In this document: in pieces, positions 1 to 7,167 of the stretch | Position numbering within the stretch: the stretch's first letter is position 1 | Layout of the letters: each line of letters starts with the position of its first letter | Source: Lachnospiraceae bacterium | GTDB taxonomy: Bacteria > Bacillota_A > Clostridia > Lachnospirales > Lachnospiraceae | Assembly (NCBI GenBank): GCA_017553665.1 | Contig: JAFZKM010000189.1 | Span: 1-18,071 of the forward strand | Length of the DNA stretch: 18,071 nucleotides | Direction: 5' to 3' | The notes under the pieces: generated by a model | The model's database searches: none | What the model saw: only the letters and a program-made list of their open reading frames with translations | Told to the model about the DNA's origin: nothing | Program-made: the position numbers and the translations under genes

Positions 1-186
1 AGCCGTCTTATGGAATATGCTGAAGCAGAAGGAATTGATATTATAATCCCTGAGTATATAAAAGATCATTCCAATGCTATAACGGAATGGGAGGCAGGGA
101 GCCTTTATGATTTGAGTTTCTCCATCCGGATTGATACTTTAAAAAAGTGTTATGAAATTATTACTGAATGGGAAAAACAAATATAA
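1..186 (+). CDS. C-terminal fragment of an unidentified protein, possibly HEPN-like
   Basis: An open frame enters at base 1 and ends at a TAA at 184-186, giving the last 61 residues of a protein whose start lies outside the window. The fragment contains the stretches GIDIIIPEYIKDHSNAITEW and DTLKKCYEIITEWEKQI. The spacing of an amphipathic helix, a proline, a polar turn and a closing helix ending in EW resembles the C-terminal half of HEPN nucleotide-binding or toxin-type domains, but this rests on general resemblance only. Its codon use is clearly more AT-rich than the genes downstream, which may mean a laterally acquired gene. It ends immediately before rnpB, and its last bases overlap the probable rnpB -10 box. 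Confidence 0.6.
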   Translation, partial: SRLMEYAEAEGIDIIIPEYIKDHSNAITEWEAGSLYDLSFSIRIDTLKKCYEIITEWEKQI

Positions 187-187
187 A
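182..187 (+). promoter_or_regulatory. rnpB: Possible -10 box of the rnpB promoter
   Basis: TATAAA at 182-187 lies 3-10 bases before the point where the RNase P RNA should begin, which would place the transcription start near 193-195. The upstream -35 is poor (TTATTA at 158-163, 18-bp spacer), so the assignment is tentative. The box overlaps the stop codon of the preceding gene. An alternative is TTGATA at 131-136 with TGAAAT at 153-158, which would give a longer precursor. Confidence 0.35.
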
Positions 188-189
188 TA

Positions 190-645
190 TGCCATGAGAG
201 ACGATCGCGCGGCCGGTGGTGACCGGCCGTGAGGAAAGTCCGGGCTTCACAGGGCAGAGTGCCGGATAACGTCCGGTGGGGGAGACCCCAAGGAAAGTGC
301 AACAGAAATGATACCGCCAAGCAGGGTTGCGCTTACGCAACACGCTTGGACCGCTTTCGCAGGTTGCGTAAACGCAACTCTGCTTTCGCGGCGACGCAGG
401 TTACGTGAACGTAACTCTGCTTGGTAAGGGTGGAATGGCGGTGTAAGAGACCACCGGCGGCCCGGTAACGGGTCCGTGCTGTGTAAACCCCACTCGAAGC
501 AAGACCAAACAGGAGACCATGCGGCGGCCCGTCGCGTCTCCGGGTAGGTTGCGTTCTGCCATCGCAAGGTGACAGAGGAGCTGTCCGGTAACGGACAGTC
601 AAGAAAGATGATCGTTTAATACAGAACCCGGCTTATTGTGCAGCA
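190..645 (+). ncRNA. rnpB: RNase P RNA, bacterial type A, with expanded P12 region
   Basis: This is the catalytic RNA of ribonuclease P, which removes 5' leaders from tRNA precursors. The universally conserved signatures are in order: GAGGAAAGTCCGGGC at 231-245, the ACAGAAA element near 302-308, AAGAGACCACCGGCG at 445-459, TAAACCCC near 484-491, and ACAGAACCCGGCTTA at 621-635. A P3-like hairpin GGCCGGT/ACCGGCC is at 211-228, and P2 pairs ACGATC (201-206) with GATCGT (609-614). The layout is type A, not the Bacillus type B, as expected in many clostridia. At about 450 nt it is longer than the usual 350-400 nt, because three hairpins on a 37-nt period occupy the P12 region. The exact 5' end and P1 helix could not be fixed by eye. 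A strong terminator follows directly. Confidence 0.95.
317..424 (+). repeat. Three 37-nt-period hairpin repeats inside rnpB
   Basis: Three hairpins start exactly 37 nt apart. GTTGCG(326-331)-CTTA-CGCAAC(336-341) is first, GTTGCG(363-368)-TAAA-CGCAAC(373-378) second, and GTTACG(400-405)-TGAA-CGTAAC(410-415) third. The second and third are extended by GCAG/CTGC flanks, and the first by CCAAGC (317-322) with GCTTGG (344-349). The third hairpin differs from the second by paired changes (GC to AT, with the matching change on the other arm), so base pairing has been kept. The linkers also resemble each other. The array is framed by ACCGCC (313-318) and GGCGGT (437-442), the likely base of P12. Confidence 0.85.
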
Positions 646-651
646 AAGAGC

Positions 652-688
652 AATCCGCCTTCCGAAGATCGGAAGGCGGATTTTTATT
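652..688 (+). terminator. Intrinsic terminator of rnpB
   Basis: The arm TCCGCCTTCCG (654-664) pairs perfectly with CGGAAGGCGGA (670-680) around a 5-nt loop, and two further A-T pairs can form at the base. A run of five T follows at 681-685. This is a classic strong Rho-independent terminator placed right after the conserved 3' end of the RNase P RNA. Confidence 0.95.
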
Positions 689-698
689 TGCCGTGGTA

Positions 699-727
699 TT
701 TTCATTTCACCGCCTCCGTTGTATAAT
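699..727 (+). promoter_or_regulatory. Promoter of the DHH phosphoesterase gene
   Basis: A perfect -10 box TATAAT at 722-727 is preceded at 17 bp by TTTTCA (699-704, four of six matches to TTGACA). The predicted transcription start near 734 leaves a leader of about 65 nt, which contains a small GC-rich hairpin (GGGCG/CGCCC around 747-764) before the ribosome binding site. The promoter starts just downstream of the rnpB terminator, so the two genes are separate transcription units. Confidence 0.65.
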
Positions 728-799
728 TAAAATCAGGTCGGGACGGGGGCGTTCGCAGTCGCCCGCAAACGGCAAATTATCACGGAAGAGGAGAAAAAT

Positions 800-1729
800 A
801 TGGCAAAAAGACTTGTTACGAGAAGCGATTTTGACGGACTTGTATGCGCGATGCTCCTGAAGGAGATCGGCGAGATCGAAGAGATCAAATTTGTACATCC
901 CAAGGATGTCCAGGACGGTAAGGTAGAGCTGTCCGCGAACGATATCACGACAAACCTGCCTTTTGATCCCAGAGTAGGACTTGCGTTCGACCACCACGAG
1001 AGCGAGCTTATCAGAACCGCGAACATTCCCGGCGCGAAAGAGAAATATATCATTAACGGCACCGCGAAGAGCGCTGCTCGCGTAGTATATGAGTACTACG
1101 GCGGCAAAGAGCGTTTCGCGCGCGTATCCGAAGAGATCATGTGGGCTGTTGATAAGGGCGACAGCGCTGACTTCACGAAGGAAGAGATCCTTAATCCTAC
1201 AGGATGGGTACTCTTAAACTTCCTGATGGATGCCCGTACCGGTCTCGGAAGATTCCATGATTTCCGCATTTCCAACTATGACCTGATGATGGAGCTGATC
1301 GACTACTGCGTAGAGCATTCGATCGATGAGGTTCTCGCTCTTCCCGATGTTAAGGAAAGAGTCGATCTGTATTTCGAGCAGCAGGAGCTCTTCAAGGCGC
1401 AGCTTGAGCGCATTGCGAAGGTTCACGATAAGGTTGTCGTGATCGATCTGCGCGAGGAGGAGACCATTTACGCGGGCAACAGATTCTATGTTTACGCGAT
1501 GTATCCCGAGACTCAGATCTCAATCCATGTGGCATGGGGCTTCAAGAAGCAGAATACCGCCGTAATGATCGGTAAATCCATCATTAACAGATCCTCCGAT
1601 TTCGATATCGGCGAGCTCTGCTTAAGCTATGGCGGAGGCGGCCACAAGAATGCCGGAACCTGCCAGCTCGAGAACGATGTTGTGGACTCCGAACTGCCCA
1701 ATATCATCGCAAAAATAAATGGTAAATAA
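800..1729 (+). CDS. DHH/DHHA1 family phosphoesterase, exopolyphosphatase-like
   Basis: The 309-residue cytoplasmic protein has the DHH superfamily layout. SDFDGL at residues 9-14 is the first metal-binding motif, DHHESE at 64-69 is the DHH signature, a central linker follows, and the glycine-rich GGGGHKNAGT at 278-287 is typical of the C-terminal DHHA1 domain. These enzymes use two metal ions (usually Mn2+) to cleave phosphodiester or phosphoanhydride bonds; relatives include nanoRNases, c-di-AMP/pApA hydrolases and proteins annotated as exopolyphosphatases. The substrate cannot be read from the sequence. The start is supported by AAGAGGAG at 786-793. It stands alone between its own promoter and the next gene's promoter. 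A VTC polyphosphate polymerase lies 2 kb downstream, which makes a polyphosphate substrate worth considering but does not prove it. Confidence 0.9.
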   Translation: MAKRLVTRSDFDGLVCAMLLKEIGEIEEIKFVHPKDVQDGKVELSANDITTNLPFDPRVGLAFDHHESELIRTANIPGAKEKYIINGTAKSAARVVYEYYGGKERFARVSEEIMWAVDKGDSADFTKEEILNPTGWVLLNFLMDARTGLGRFHDFRISNYDLMMELIDYCVEHSIDEVLALPDVKERVDLYFEQQELFKAQLERIAKVHDKVVVIDLREEETIYAGNRFYVYAMYPETQISIHVAWGFKKQNTAVMIGKSIINRSSDFDIGELCLSYGGGGHKNAGTCQLENDVVDSELPNIIAKINGK

Positions 1730-1753
1730 TATGTCAATCCCCCAAAATCGGGT

Positions 1754-1782
1754 TTGTAAAAAAGGGTAAAAAGTGCTATAAT
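1754..1782 (+). promoter_or_regulatory. Promoter of the secreted 5'-nucleotidase gene
   Basis: A perfect -10 TATAAT at 1777-1782 carries the extended TGC element (1774-1776) and is preceded at exactly 17 bp by TTGTAA (1754-1759, four of six matches to TTGACA). Transcription should start near 1789, giving a leader of about 42 nt that ends in GGAGGA at 1818-1823. No convincing terminator lies between the preceding gene's stop and this promoter, so some read-through is possible. Confidence 0.8.
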
Positions 1783-1830
1783 ATTTTCTGTTCCGAAAGG
1801 GACAAAATATATTTTGTGGAGGAGTATATA

Positions 1831-3453
1831 ATGAAAAAGTTTTTAGCAAGACTGTGTGCATTTGCCCTGATCATTGCTATGCTTGTTCCCGCTAATGTAT
1901 CGCGGGCAGCAACCTATGATCCCGATGTGAATTTTAAGGGCAAGACCGTCATTCTTCACACAAATGACGTTCACGGTAAAATTGCAGGCTACACGTACAC
2001 GAAGGCATTGAAAGCCACTTACGAAAGAGCCGGCGCGGAAGTTATTCTCGTTGATGCGGGCGACTATTCACAGGGACAGCCTGAAGTCAGCGTTTATAAG
2101 GGACTCAGCGCGATCAAGATCATGAACAGAGCGCATTATGATTACGCCACTCTCGGCAATCATGAGTTTGACTATGGATGGCCTCAGCTGAAGAAGAACC
2201 TTAAGAAGGCTAAGTTCACGGTTCTTTGCGCTGATGTATTCGATGAGAATGGAAAGATCCTCGAAGGCTGCAAAGCTAATGATGTTTATAAGACCAAGTC
2301 AGGCCTTAAGATCGGTTTCTTCGGTCTGGAGACTCCTGAGGCTCAGACAAAGACAAATCCTGCTCTTATCGAAGGACTTAAGTTTGTAGCAGGCAAAGAT
2401 CTGTATGCATGCGCACAGGCTCAGGTTGATGAACTTGCGAAGAAGTCTGATGTTATCATCTGTCTTTCACACCTTGGTGTTGATGCTTCCTCAGAGCCCA
2501 ATACTTCTTACGATCTTGCTAAGAACACAACAGGAATCGATTTCATTATCGATGGACATTCGCATACTGTTATGGAAGCAGGTCCTAACGGCGAGAAGAT
2601 CCAGTCGACCGGTACCGAATTAAAGAATATCGGCGTTATCGTTATCGACAACAAGACCAAGAAGATCGAAGACAACTACCTTATCGCGGTTGACGAGACT
2701 CTTCCCACTTCCAAGCTTGTTGCGAAGAAAACCAATAAATATACCAACAAGATTAACGAACTTTACGGCGTAGTATTCGGTAAGTCGGAAGTTGACTTAA
2801 ACGGCGATAAAGCTCCCGGAAACAGAACCGAAGAGACAAACCTTGGCGATCTGATCACCGACGCAATGCTTGCGGCAGTATTAAAGGACAAGGACAGCCT
2901 TGTAACTGTTGATGAGGATCATATCCTTGCAATTACAAACGGCGGCGGCATCCGCGCTTCGGTTCCGGCCGGAGATATTACCAAGAAGCAGTTATATACC
3001 GTTCTTCCTTTTGGTAACACAGTAACGGTTGTTTACGTGACAGGTGCTGAGCTTCTTGAAGCTCTTGAGGCATCCTGCTTCGATTGCCCTAACGCAGTGG
3101 GCGGATTCCCTCAGGTTTCGGGCATTAAGTTTACTATTGATACTACAAAGGCATATAAGGCAAATGCCGAGACATATCCCGGCTCCACATATTACGGACC
3201 TTCGAAGATCACACGTGTTTCGATTGACAGCATCAATGGAAAGAAATTCAGCAAGACTGATACATATGCAGTGATCACGAACAACTTCGTTGCAGCAGGC
3301 GGAGATACCTACTATGTATTCAAGGCAGCATCTGCTTATCTTGATACCGGTATCACTCTTGACCAGGCGCTTATGGATTATGTTCTTGAGAAGCTCGGCG
3401 GAACTATCGGATCCGATTACGCTAAGCCTCAGGGACGTATCACTGTTAAATAA
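1831..3453 (+). CDS. Secreted 5'-nucleotidase / metallophosphatase (UshA-like)
   Basis: The 540-residue protein starts at ATG 1831, preceded by GGAGGA at 1818-1823; an in-frame GTG at 1816 overlaps that site and is rejected. Residues 1-26 form a signal peptide (MKKFLAR, a hydrophobic core, then SRA|A), so it is exported. The metallophosphatase domain shows LHTNDVHG (D46, H48), DAGD (D78), GNHEFD (N110, H111), CLSHLG and DGHSHT, the five di-metal ligand blocks. The C-terminal 5_nucleotid_C domain shows NLGDLITDAM, TNGGGIRA and LPFGNTV. Such enzymes dephosphorylate extracellular nucleotides to release phosphate and nucleosides. There is no LPXTG motif or C-terminal anchor, so it is probably released or held loosely. 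Its codon use is less GC-rich than that of the neighbours. A strong terminator follows. Confidence 0.93.
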   Translation: MKKFLARLCAFALIIAMLVPANVSRAATYDPDVNFKGKTVILHTNDVHGKIAGYTYTKALKATYERAGAEVILVDAGDYSQGQPEVSVYKGLSAIKIMNRAHYDYATLGNHEFDYGWPQLKKNLKKAKFTVLCADVFDENGKILEGCKANDVYKTKSGLKIGFFGLETPEAQTKTNPALIEGLKFVAGKDLYACAQAQVDELAKKSDVIICLSHLGVDASSEPNTSYDLAKNTTGIDFIIDGHSHTVMEAGPNGEKIQSTGTELKNIGVIVIDNKTKKIEDNYLIAVDETLPTSKLVAKKTNKYTNKINELYGVVFGKSEVDLNGDKAPGNRTEETNLGDLITDAMLAAVLKDKDSLVTVDEDHILAITNGGGIRASVPAGDITKKQLYTVLPFGNTVTVVYVTGAELLEALEASCFDCPNAVGGFPQVSGIKFTIDTTKAYKANAETYPGSTYYGPSKITRVSIDSINGKKFSKTDTYAVITNNFVAAGGDTYYVFKAASAYLDTGITLDQALMDYVLEKLGGTIGSDYAKPQGRITVK

Positions 3454-3474
3454 TTGAATATACGACCTTTTATA

Positions 3475-3508
3475 AGGGACATTACCTTCGGGTGATGTCC
3501 CTTTTTTT
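3475..3508 (+). terminator. Intrinsic terminator with UUCG tetraloop
   Basis: GGGACATTACC (3476-3486) pairs with GGTGATGTCCC (3491-3501) around a TTCG tetraloop, with one more A-T pair at the base and seven T from 3502. It ends transcription of the 5'-nucleotidase gene. Confidence 0.95.
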
Positions 3509-3626
3509 CACAATTAGTTCACCGTTTTCACAAGATTTGCACACAAAAGGATGATATTATGCTTTACAGATCGATCGTAAGACAATAAAATCGTAATGGC
3601 ATTATTAACGGAACGGAGGTGAGGCT

Positions 3627-4430
3627 ATGGCATCTCAGACAGTGTTCAAAAGATATGAGAAGAAATACCTGATGACACGCGAGCAGGAAGAAGTCTTTCT
3701 GAAAAAGATCGAAGGCAGGATGAAGCTCGACCAGTACGGCGAGTGCACGATCTGCAATATATATTTTGATACTCCGGATTACGACCTTATAAGGAATTCC
3801 ATAGAAAAGCCCGTTTACAAGGAGAAGCTCAGACTCAGAACCTACGGCGTTCCGGCGGACGGCAGCCACAGGGCCTTCGTTGAGATCAAAAAGAAGTATG
3901 ACGGCGTTGTATACAAAAGAAGGGCGGAGATGAGTCTTGCCGAAGCCGAGGATTACCTTTACAGGGGAATCCATCCGCAGATCGACACACAGATCATGCG
4001 TGAGCTCGACTGGTTCTTAAAGACAAATCCCGTGCAGCCCGCTGTTTACCTGGCTTATGACAGAAGAGCCTATGCCGGGATAAGGGAACCTGAATTCAGA
4101 CTTACACTCGACCGCAATATCAGAGCCAGATATAAGCAGCTGAACCTGACGGACGGCGCGGTCGGAGAGAGTGTTATCCCCGAGAACATGACGCTCATGG
4201 AGATCAAGATCCCCGGAGCGATGCCGTTCTGGATGTCAAGACTGCTTTCTGACATGGAGTTGTTCCCCGTGAGCATTTCCAAGTACGGAAGCTATTATAA
4301 GGATCACCCCGAACTCTATATGAGCGCGGTTAACAACCATAAAAAGTATTTTGATCCCGCAAACGACGTGGTCGCTTTAGACGCGGCGCGCTCGAGAAAA
4401 GAAAGGCACATGAATAAGGCGGGAAGCTGA
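3627..4430 (+). CDS. VTC-domain polyphosphate polymerase
   Basis: The 267-residue protein matches the VTC domain of the CYTH/triphosphate-tunnel superfamily, the fold of the yeast Vtc4 polyphosphate polymerase that makes polyP from ATP. Visible family blocks are VFKRYEKKYLM at 6-16, NIYFDTPDYDLIRNSIEKP at 44-62, KLRLRTYG at 67-74, VEIKKKYDGVVYKRR at 85-99, YDRRAY at 144-149, RLTLDRNIRAR at 158-168, LMEIKIPG at 190-197 and SKYGSYY at 218-224. The alternating K, R and E residues are those that line the tunnel and hold phosphate and metal. There is no SPX domain, unlike eukaryotic VTC. The start has GGAGGT at 3615-3620. The next gene begins 22 nt downstream with its SD in the gap, so they are one operon. 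I could not identify a well-spaced promoter in 3509-3626. Activity is inferred from the fold. Confidence 0.9.
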   Translation: MASQTVFKRYEKKYLMTREQEEVFLKKIEGRMKLDQYGECTICNIYFDTPDYDLIRNSIEKPVYKEKLRLRTYGVPADGSHRAFVEIKKKYDGVVYKRRAEMSLAEAEDYLYRGIHPQIDTQIMRELDWFLKTNPVQPAVYLAYDRRAYAGIREPEFRLTLDRNIRARYKQLNLTDGAVGESVIPENMTLMEIKIPGAMPFWMSRLLSDMELFPVSISKYGSYYKDHPELYMSAVNNHKKYFDPANDVVALDAARSRKERHMNKAGS

Positions 4431-4452
4431 AGCATAACAGGAGGTGTTCATC

Positions 4453-5121
4453 ATGTTTGACAGTATTATTTCATCAGCTGCGGGAGTAACCGCAAGCGAA
4501 TTTCTCATTTGTTCGGGAATATCCCTTGTGTTCGGCGCTATAATCGCGCTAGCGCACAGTTATAAGAATCAGTATTCAAAGAGCATGCTGCTGACTCTGG
4601 TAGTGCTCCCGATCGTTATCCAGACCATACTTATGCTCGTAAACGGCAATATCGGCGCAGGCATCGCCGTACTCGGCGCGTTCTCGCTGATCCGTTTCCG
4701 TTCGCAGCCCGGCAATTCGCGTGAAATCTCGAGCATTTTCCTCGCGACCGCTGTCGGTACCGCGATGGCGCTCGGATTTGTCGCTGTAGCTGCGGTCCTG
4801 CTCGCTGCTGTTGTTATCGTGACCGTTGTCATGGTTAAGCTGGGCATCGGAGAGAAGGGCGCTGATAAGCATCTGCGCATTACGATACCCGAGAATCTTG
4901 ATTATGAGGGCCTCTTTGACGATATCTTCGACGCGTTCACCGAGAAGTGCGAGATGACAAAGGTTAAGACCGTAAATATGGGCAGCCTTTACGAGCTTGA
5001 CTACGATCTGACCATGAAGAAAGACGTAAAAGAGAAGGAATTCCTCGACGCGCTCAGATGCCGCAACGGCAATCTGAACATCATCCTGAGCAAGGTAATG
5101 ACGGTGCGCGACGAGCTTTGA
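4453..5121 (+). CDS. DUF4956 family membrane protein, partner of the VTC protein
   Basis: The true start is probably ATG 4453, with AGGAGG at 4439-4444; a GTG at 4444 overlaps the SD and is rejected. The 222-residue protein has hydrophobic segments at about 14-34, 45-64 and 92-130 (one long or two short helices), plus the hallmark DUF4956 loop GAGIAVLGAFSLIRFRSQPG at 68-87, followed by NSREI. A soluble C-terminal domain (about 137-222) is acidic and lysine-rich and resembles a small ferredoxin-like fold. Genes of this family often sit next to VTC-domain genes in bacteria. The membrane part could anchor the polymerase or carry its product, by analogy with the membrane helices of eukaryotic VTC; that role is inference. 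A terminator follows. Confidence 0.85.
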   Translation: MFDSIISSAAGVTASEFLICSGISLVFGAIIALAHSYKNQYSKSMLLTLVVLPIVIQTILMLVNGNIGAGIAVLGAFSLIRFRSQPGNSREISSIFLATAVGTAMALGFVAVAAVLLAAVVIVTVVMVKLGIGEKGADKHLRITIPENLDYEGLFDDIFDAFTEKCEMTKVKTVNMGSLYELDYDLTMKKDVKEKEFLDALRCRNGNLNIILSKVMTVRDEL

Positions 5122-5143
5122 TACTGCATCGTATTCGAATAAC

Positions 5144-5185
5144 AAGCCACGGGAAAGACACGGCTTTCCCATGGCTTTCTTTTTT
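5144..5185 (+). terminator. Intrinsic terminator of the VTC-DUF4956 operon
   Basis: AAGCCA and GGGAAAG (5144-5149 and 5151-5157) pair with CTTTCCC and TGGCTT (5164-5170 and 5172-5177), leaving one C-A mismatch (5150/5171) and a 6-nt loop. A T-rich tract TCTTTTTT follows at 5178-5185. Confidence 0.92.
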
Positions 5186-5207
5186 ATGCGCGGTGGGCCG
5201 AAAACAC

Positions 5208-5236
5208 TTTAAAAATGCGAGATTCTATTGTAAAAT
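5208..5236 (+). promoter_or_regulatory. Probable promoter of the 5308-7020 gene
   Basis: TAAAAT at 5231-5236 (five of six matches to TATAAT) is preceded at 17 bp by TTTAAA (5208-5213, four of six). The predicted leader of about 65 nt ends in AGAGGAG around 5294-5300. The neighbourhood is AT-rich, so chance matches are possible. Confidence 0.45.
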
Positions 5237-5307
5237 AATAAAAGATGATGCGAGATGACATTGTCTGTGGGTTTATCGGGTAAAACCGTATTAAAGAGGA
5301 GAAGGCT

Positions 5308-7020
5308 ATGGATTTCGGAAAAGCATTGAAGTTTTCGGCGAACGAAACTACTGTTGAGGATTGCTATTCTTATCTGGACTGCGATGTAGTGATCATAGAT
5401 AAATATGTACCCTCGCGCCTTGAGTCGGACAAGATCAGCCTGGCGCAGGACGAGCTGCCCGGCGGCGGGACCGTGATCCTTTTTGACAGGGAGTATTACG
5501 GGACGCTGGCGCTGCGCATCCCTTCGCTGGATAAGATCAAGACGACCATATATATCAACGGTGAAGAGTACGAATACGCGACCGCGCCCGCGGACGCGAA
5601 CAGCCTTTACGCGCTCGTGGGAGGACCGTTTGAGCCCGGCTGCAGACTGAAGCTTGCTGTCGCGATGCCTTCGAGAGCGGCTGTGATCCCTTATAACGCC
5701 GATATGAAGATATCGCCGGTCAGCTGCGATAACGGTACCGTTTCGTTGAGCGAGAGGCGTTCGCGATTCCTGATAAGGCTCGAGACGCCCGCTGAACTGG
5801 TTACGTTTACTCTGCCCGAGGGCTATGACATAGAGATCGGCGGAAAGTCACGCGGGAATTCCGCGGAGCTGATCATCGGCGAGAATCTCTTTACGGGCTA
5901 TAAGCTCAGGATATTTACCGAGGGTCATTCGTCCTACCGTGATTTCGATCTGGTAGTGATGCAGGCGGTTGAGGAGTCTGAGCTTGATTCCTGCGCGGCC
6001 AATGCGTACACTCCGATCACCGGCGCGTTTGCGGGAGAGGCCTGCTATGTTCTCGACAGACGCAGCAGCAATACCGAGAACGCGACGCACGGAACGCTTG
6101 CGGATCCCATGCTCAGGATCGATCCAGTTACCGGATATAAGTGGGGAAGGATCAGCCCGGATAAGGCGGATTACTATTTTGAACTTGAGAACGGCGGCTA
6201 CGAGGTCATGGCGTCTTTCACATCGGAAGGCGCGCGCCTGATCGCGAACCCCGGAACCGAATATGAGAAGATCATGGTCAGGGATACGCTGACTTCGGAA
6301 CAGAGGAGCGGAATCAGGATCATTGACGGACAGCTTGTGCTCTCGGTATGCGAAGGCGAGCCTGAGGCCGATATCATGACGCTGACGATCCGCGCTATCG
6401 ATACGATCGCGGTCGAGAGCGGTTATGAGCTCGTGTATGACGGCAGAAAGAATGACACTGAAGCAGCCGATGAGTCCGCAGAGGAGCCCGTCTATGACGA
6501 CACTGACGAGGAAGAGACTGAGGATAACCGTAATATCGAGCTCGATCTGCCGACAGCGGACGATTACGGAGACGCGGGATACGAGCCCGAGCCACAGCCG
6601 ATCAGCATAGAGGCGGAAAATGTAGGGGAATCGGAGCTCAGCGCATACGCATTGGAGGAAGAGCCCGAAACGGAGTCTGAATACGGCAGTGAGCCGGAGT
6701 TACATCCGTCAACAGAGCCGGAACAGCAAACCGTAAGTGCGTACGAACCTACGCGGCACGAGCCTGCAGTACAGCCTGAGGTGAAGGCACCCGCAGCCGG
6801 ATCCACGCGCACGATCTCGGTACAGCCCGCAGCCCCGAAGATCACGGTATCAAAGACCTCGACAGTCGTGGAAAGAAAGCGCGAGGCGACGCAGAACTAC
6901 ATAAATACCAAGCTTGCCGTAAAGAAGAATTCCGACGCGAAAAAAGCGCTCGGTTTCGCGGCCGGAGCACTTGCGGTCGCAGGCGGAATTTACGCATTGT
7001 TAAAGAAAGACAAGAAGTGA
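5308..7020 (+). CDS. Uncharacterised tail-anchored protein with acidic linker
   Basis: I do not recognise this 570-residue protein. Residues 1-375 are predicted to be largely beta-structured, with alternating hydrophobic strands and several GxYE/GGYE-type turns. Residues 270-365 (KWGRISPDKADYYFEL, NGGYEVMASF, then QLVLSV) resemble a jelly-roll or carbohydrate-binding-like sandwich, but no ligand residues can be assigned. Residues 380-475 are a disordered linker very rich in E and D, and 476-545 are rich in P, A, T and K. The C-terminus (about 547-565, ALGFAAGALAVAGGIYALL) is a small-residue-rich hydrophobic helix followed by KKDKK. With no N-terminal signal peptide, this suggests a tail-anchored protein facing the cytoplasm. 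Start ATG 5308 has AGAGGAG upstream. The insertion sequence begins 6 nt after its stop codon, and the nearest terminator lies inside that element. Confidence 0.8.
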   Translation: MDFGKALKFSANETTVEDCYSYLDCDVVIIDKYVPSRLESDKISLAQDELPGGGTVILFDREYYGTLALRIPSLDKIKTTIYINGEEYEYATAPADANSLYALVGGPFEPGCRLKLAVAMPSRAAVIPYNADMKISPVSCDNGTVSLSERRSRFLIRLETPAELVTFTLPEGYDIEIGGKSRGNSAELIIGENLFTGYKLRIFTEGHSSYRDFDLVVMQAVEESELDSCAANAYTPITGAFAGEACYVLDRRSSNTENATHGTLADPMLRIDPVTGYKWGRISPDKADYYFELENGGYEVMASFTSEGARLIANPGTEYEKIMVRDTLTSEQRSGIRIIDGQLVLSVCEGEPEADIMTLTIRAIDTIAVESGYELVYDGRKNDTEAADESAEEPVYDDTDEEETEDNRNIELDLPTADDYGDAGYEPEPQPISIEAENVGESELSAYALEEEPETESEYGSEPELHPSTEPEQQTVSAYEPTRHEPAVQPEVKAPAAGSTRTISVQPAAPKITVSKTSTVVERKREATQNYINTKLAVKKNSDAKKALGFAAGALAVAGGIYALLKKDKK

Positions 7021-7026
7021 ATACAT

Positions 7027-7091
7027 GGGGACGGTTCTTTTGGTAACGCAGTTCGTTACCAAAAGAACCGTCCCAATGGCATTTAGTTAAG
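7027..7091 (+). repeat. Left 65-bp terminal inverted repeat with 21-bp hairpin
   Basis: The repeat begins GGGGACGG and ends GCATTTAGTTAAG. It contains a perfect 21-bp hairpin: arms 7028-7048 and 7054-7074 around the loop CAGTT. It matches the reverse complement of 8715-8779 at 64 of 65 positions, the only difference being in the hairpin loop. Identity stops after GTTAAG. The outer sequence GGGGACGGTTCTTTTGG resembles palindromic REP-like repeats scattered through many bacterial genomes; that is a recollection, not a search result. Confidence 0.92.
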
Positions 7092-7124
7092 GAAATTTTC
7101 CCAATAGAGACAAAGTTTATTTTT

Positions 7125-7155
7125 AAGAGTGATCTGAACAAGGTCACTCTTTTTT
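7125..7155 (+). terminator. Terminator inside the left end of the IS
   Basis: AAGAGTGATC (7125-7134) pairs with GGTCACTCTT (7142-7151), including one T-G wobble, around a 7-nt loop, and a six-T run ends at 7155. It reads in the plus direction, so it should stop transcripts entering from the 5308-7020 gene. It thus acts as that gene's terminator and shields the transposase gene from outside transcription. Confidence 0.85.
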
Positions 7156-7167
7156 GAAAATAAAAAA

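Noticed and set aside
317..424. CRISPR-like regular spacing (37 nt)
   Set aside because: Only three units, the repeats include their own hairpin loops with no unique spacers of suitable length, and they sit inside rnpB.
161..602. Several minus-strand open frames across rnpB
   Set aside because: The region is explained by the RNase P RNA; protein coding on the other strand has no support.
636..860. Plus-strand open frame of 74 codons
   Set aside because: It runs through the rnpB 3' end, terminator and the promoter of the next gene, and overlaps the true start at 800.
1736..1760. Possible terminator after the DHH gene (CCC...GGGTTT)
   Set aside because: Only three base pairs form and the T-run is short.
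3509..3626. Promoter before the VTC gene
   Set aside because: TTCACA (3527-3532) and TATTAT or GATATT (3553-3560) are individually good, but the spacing of 20-22 bp is too long to call.
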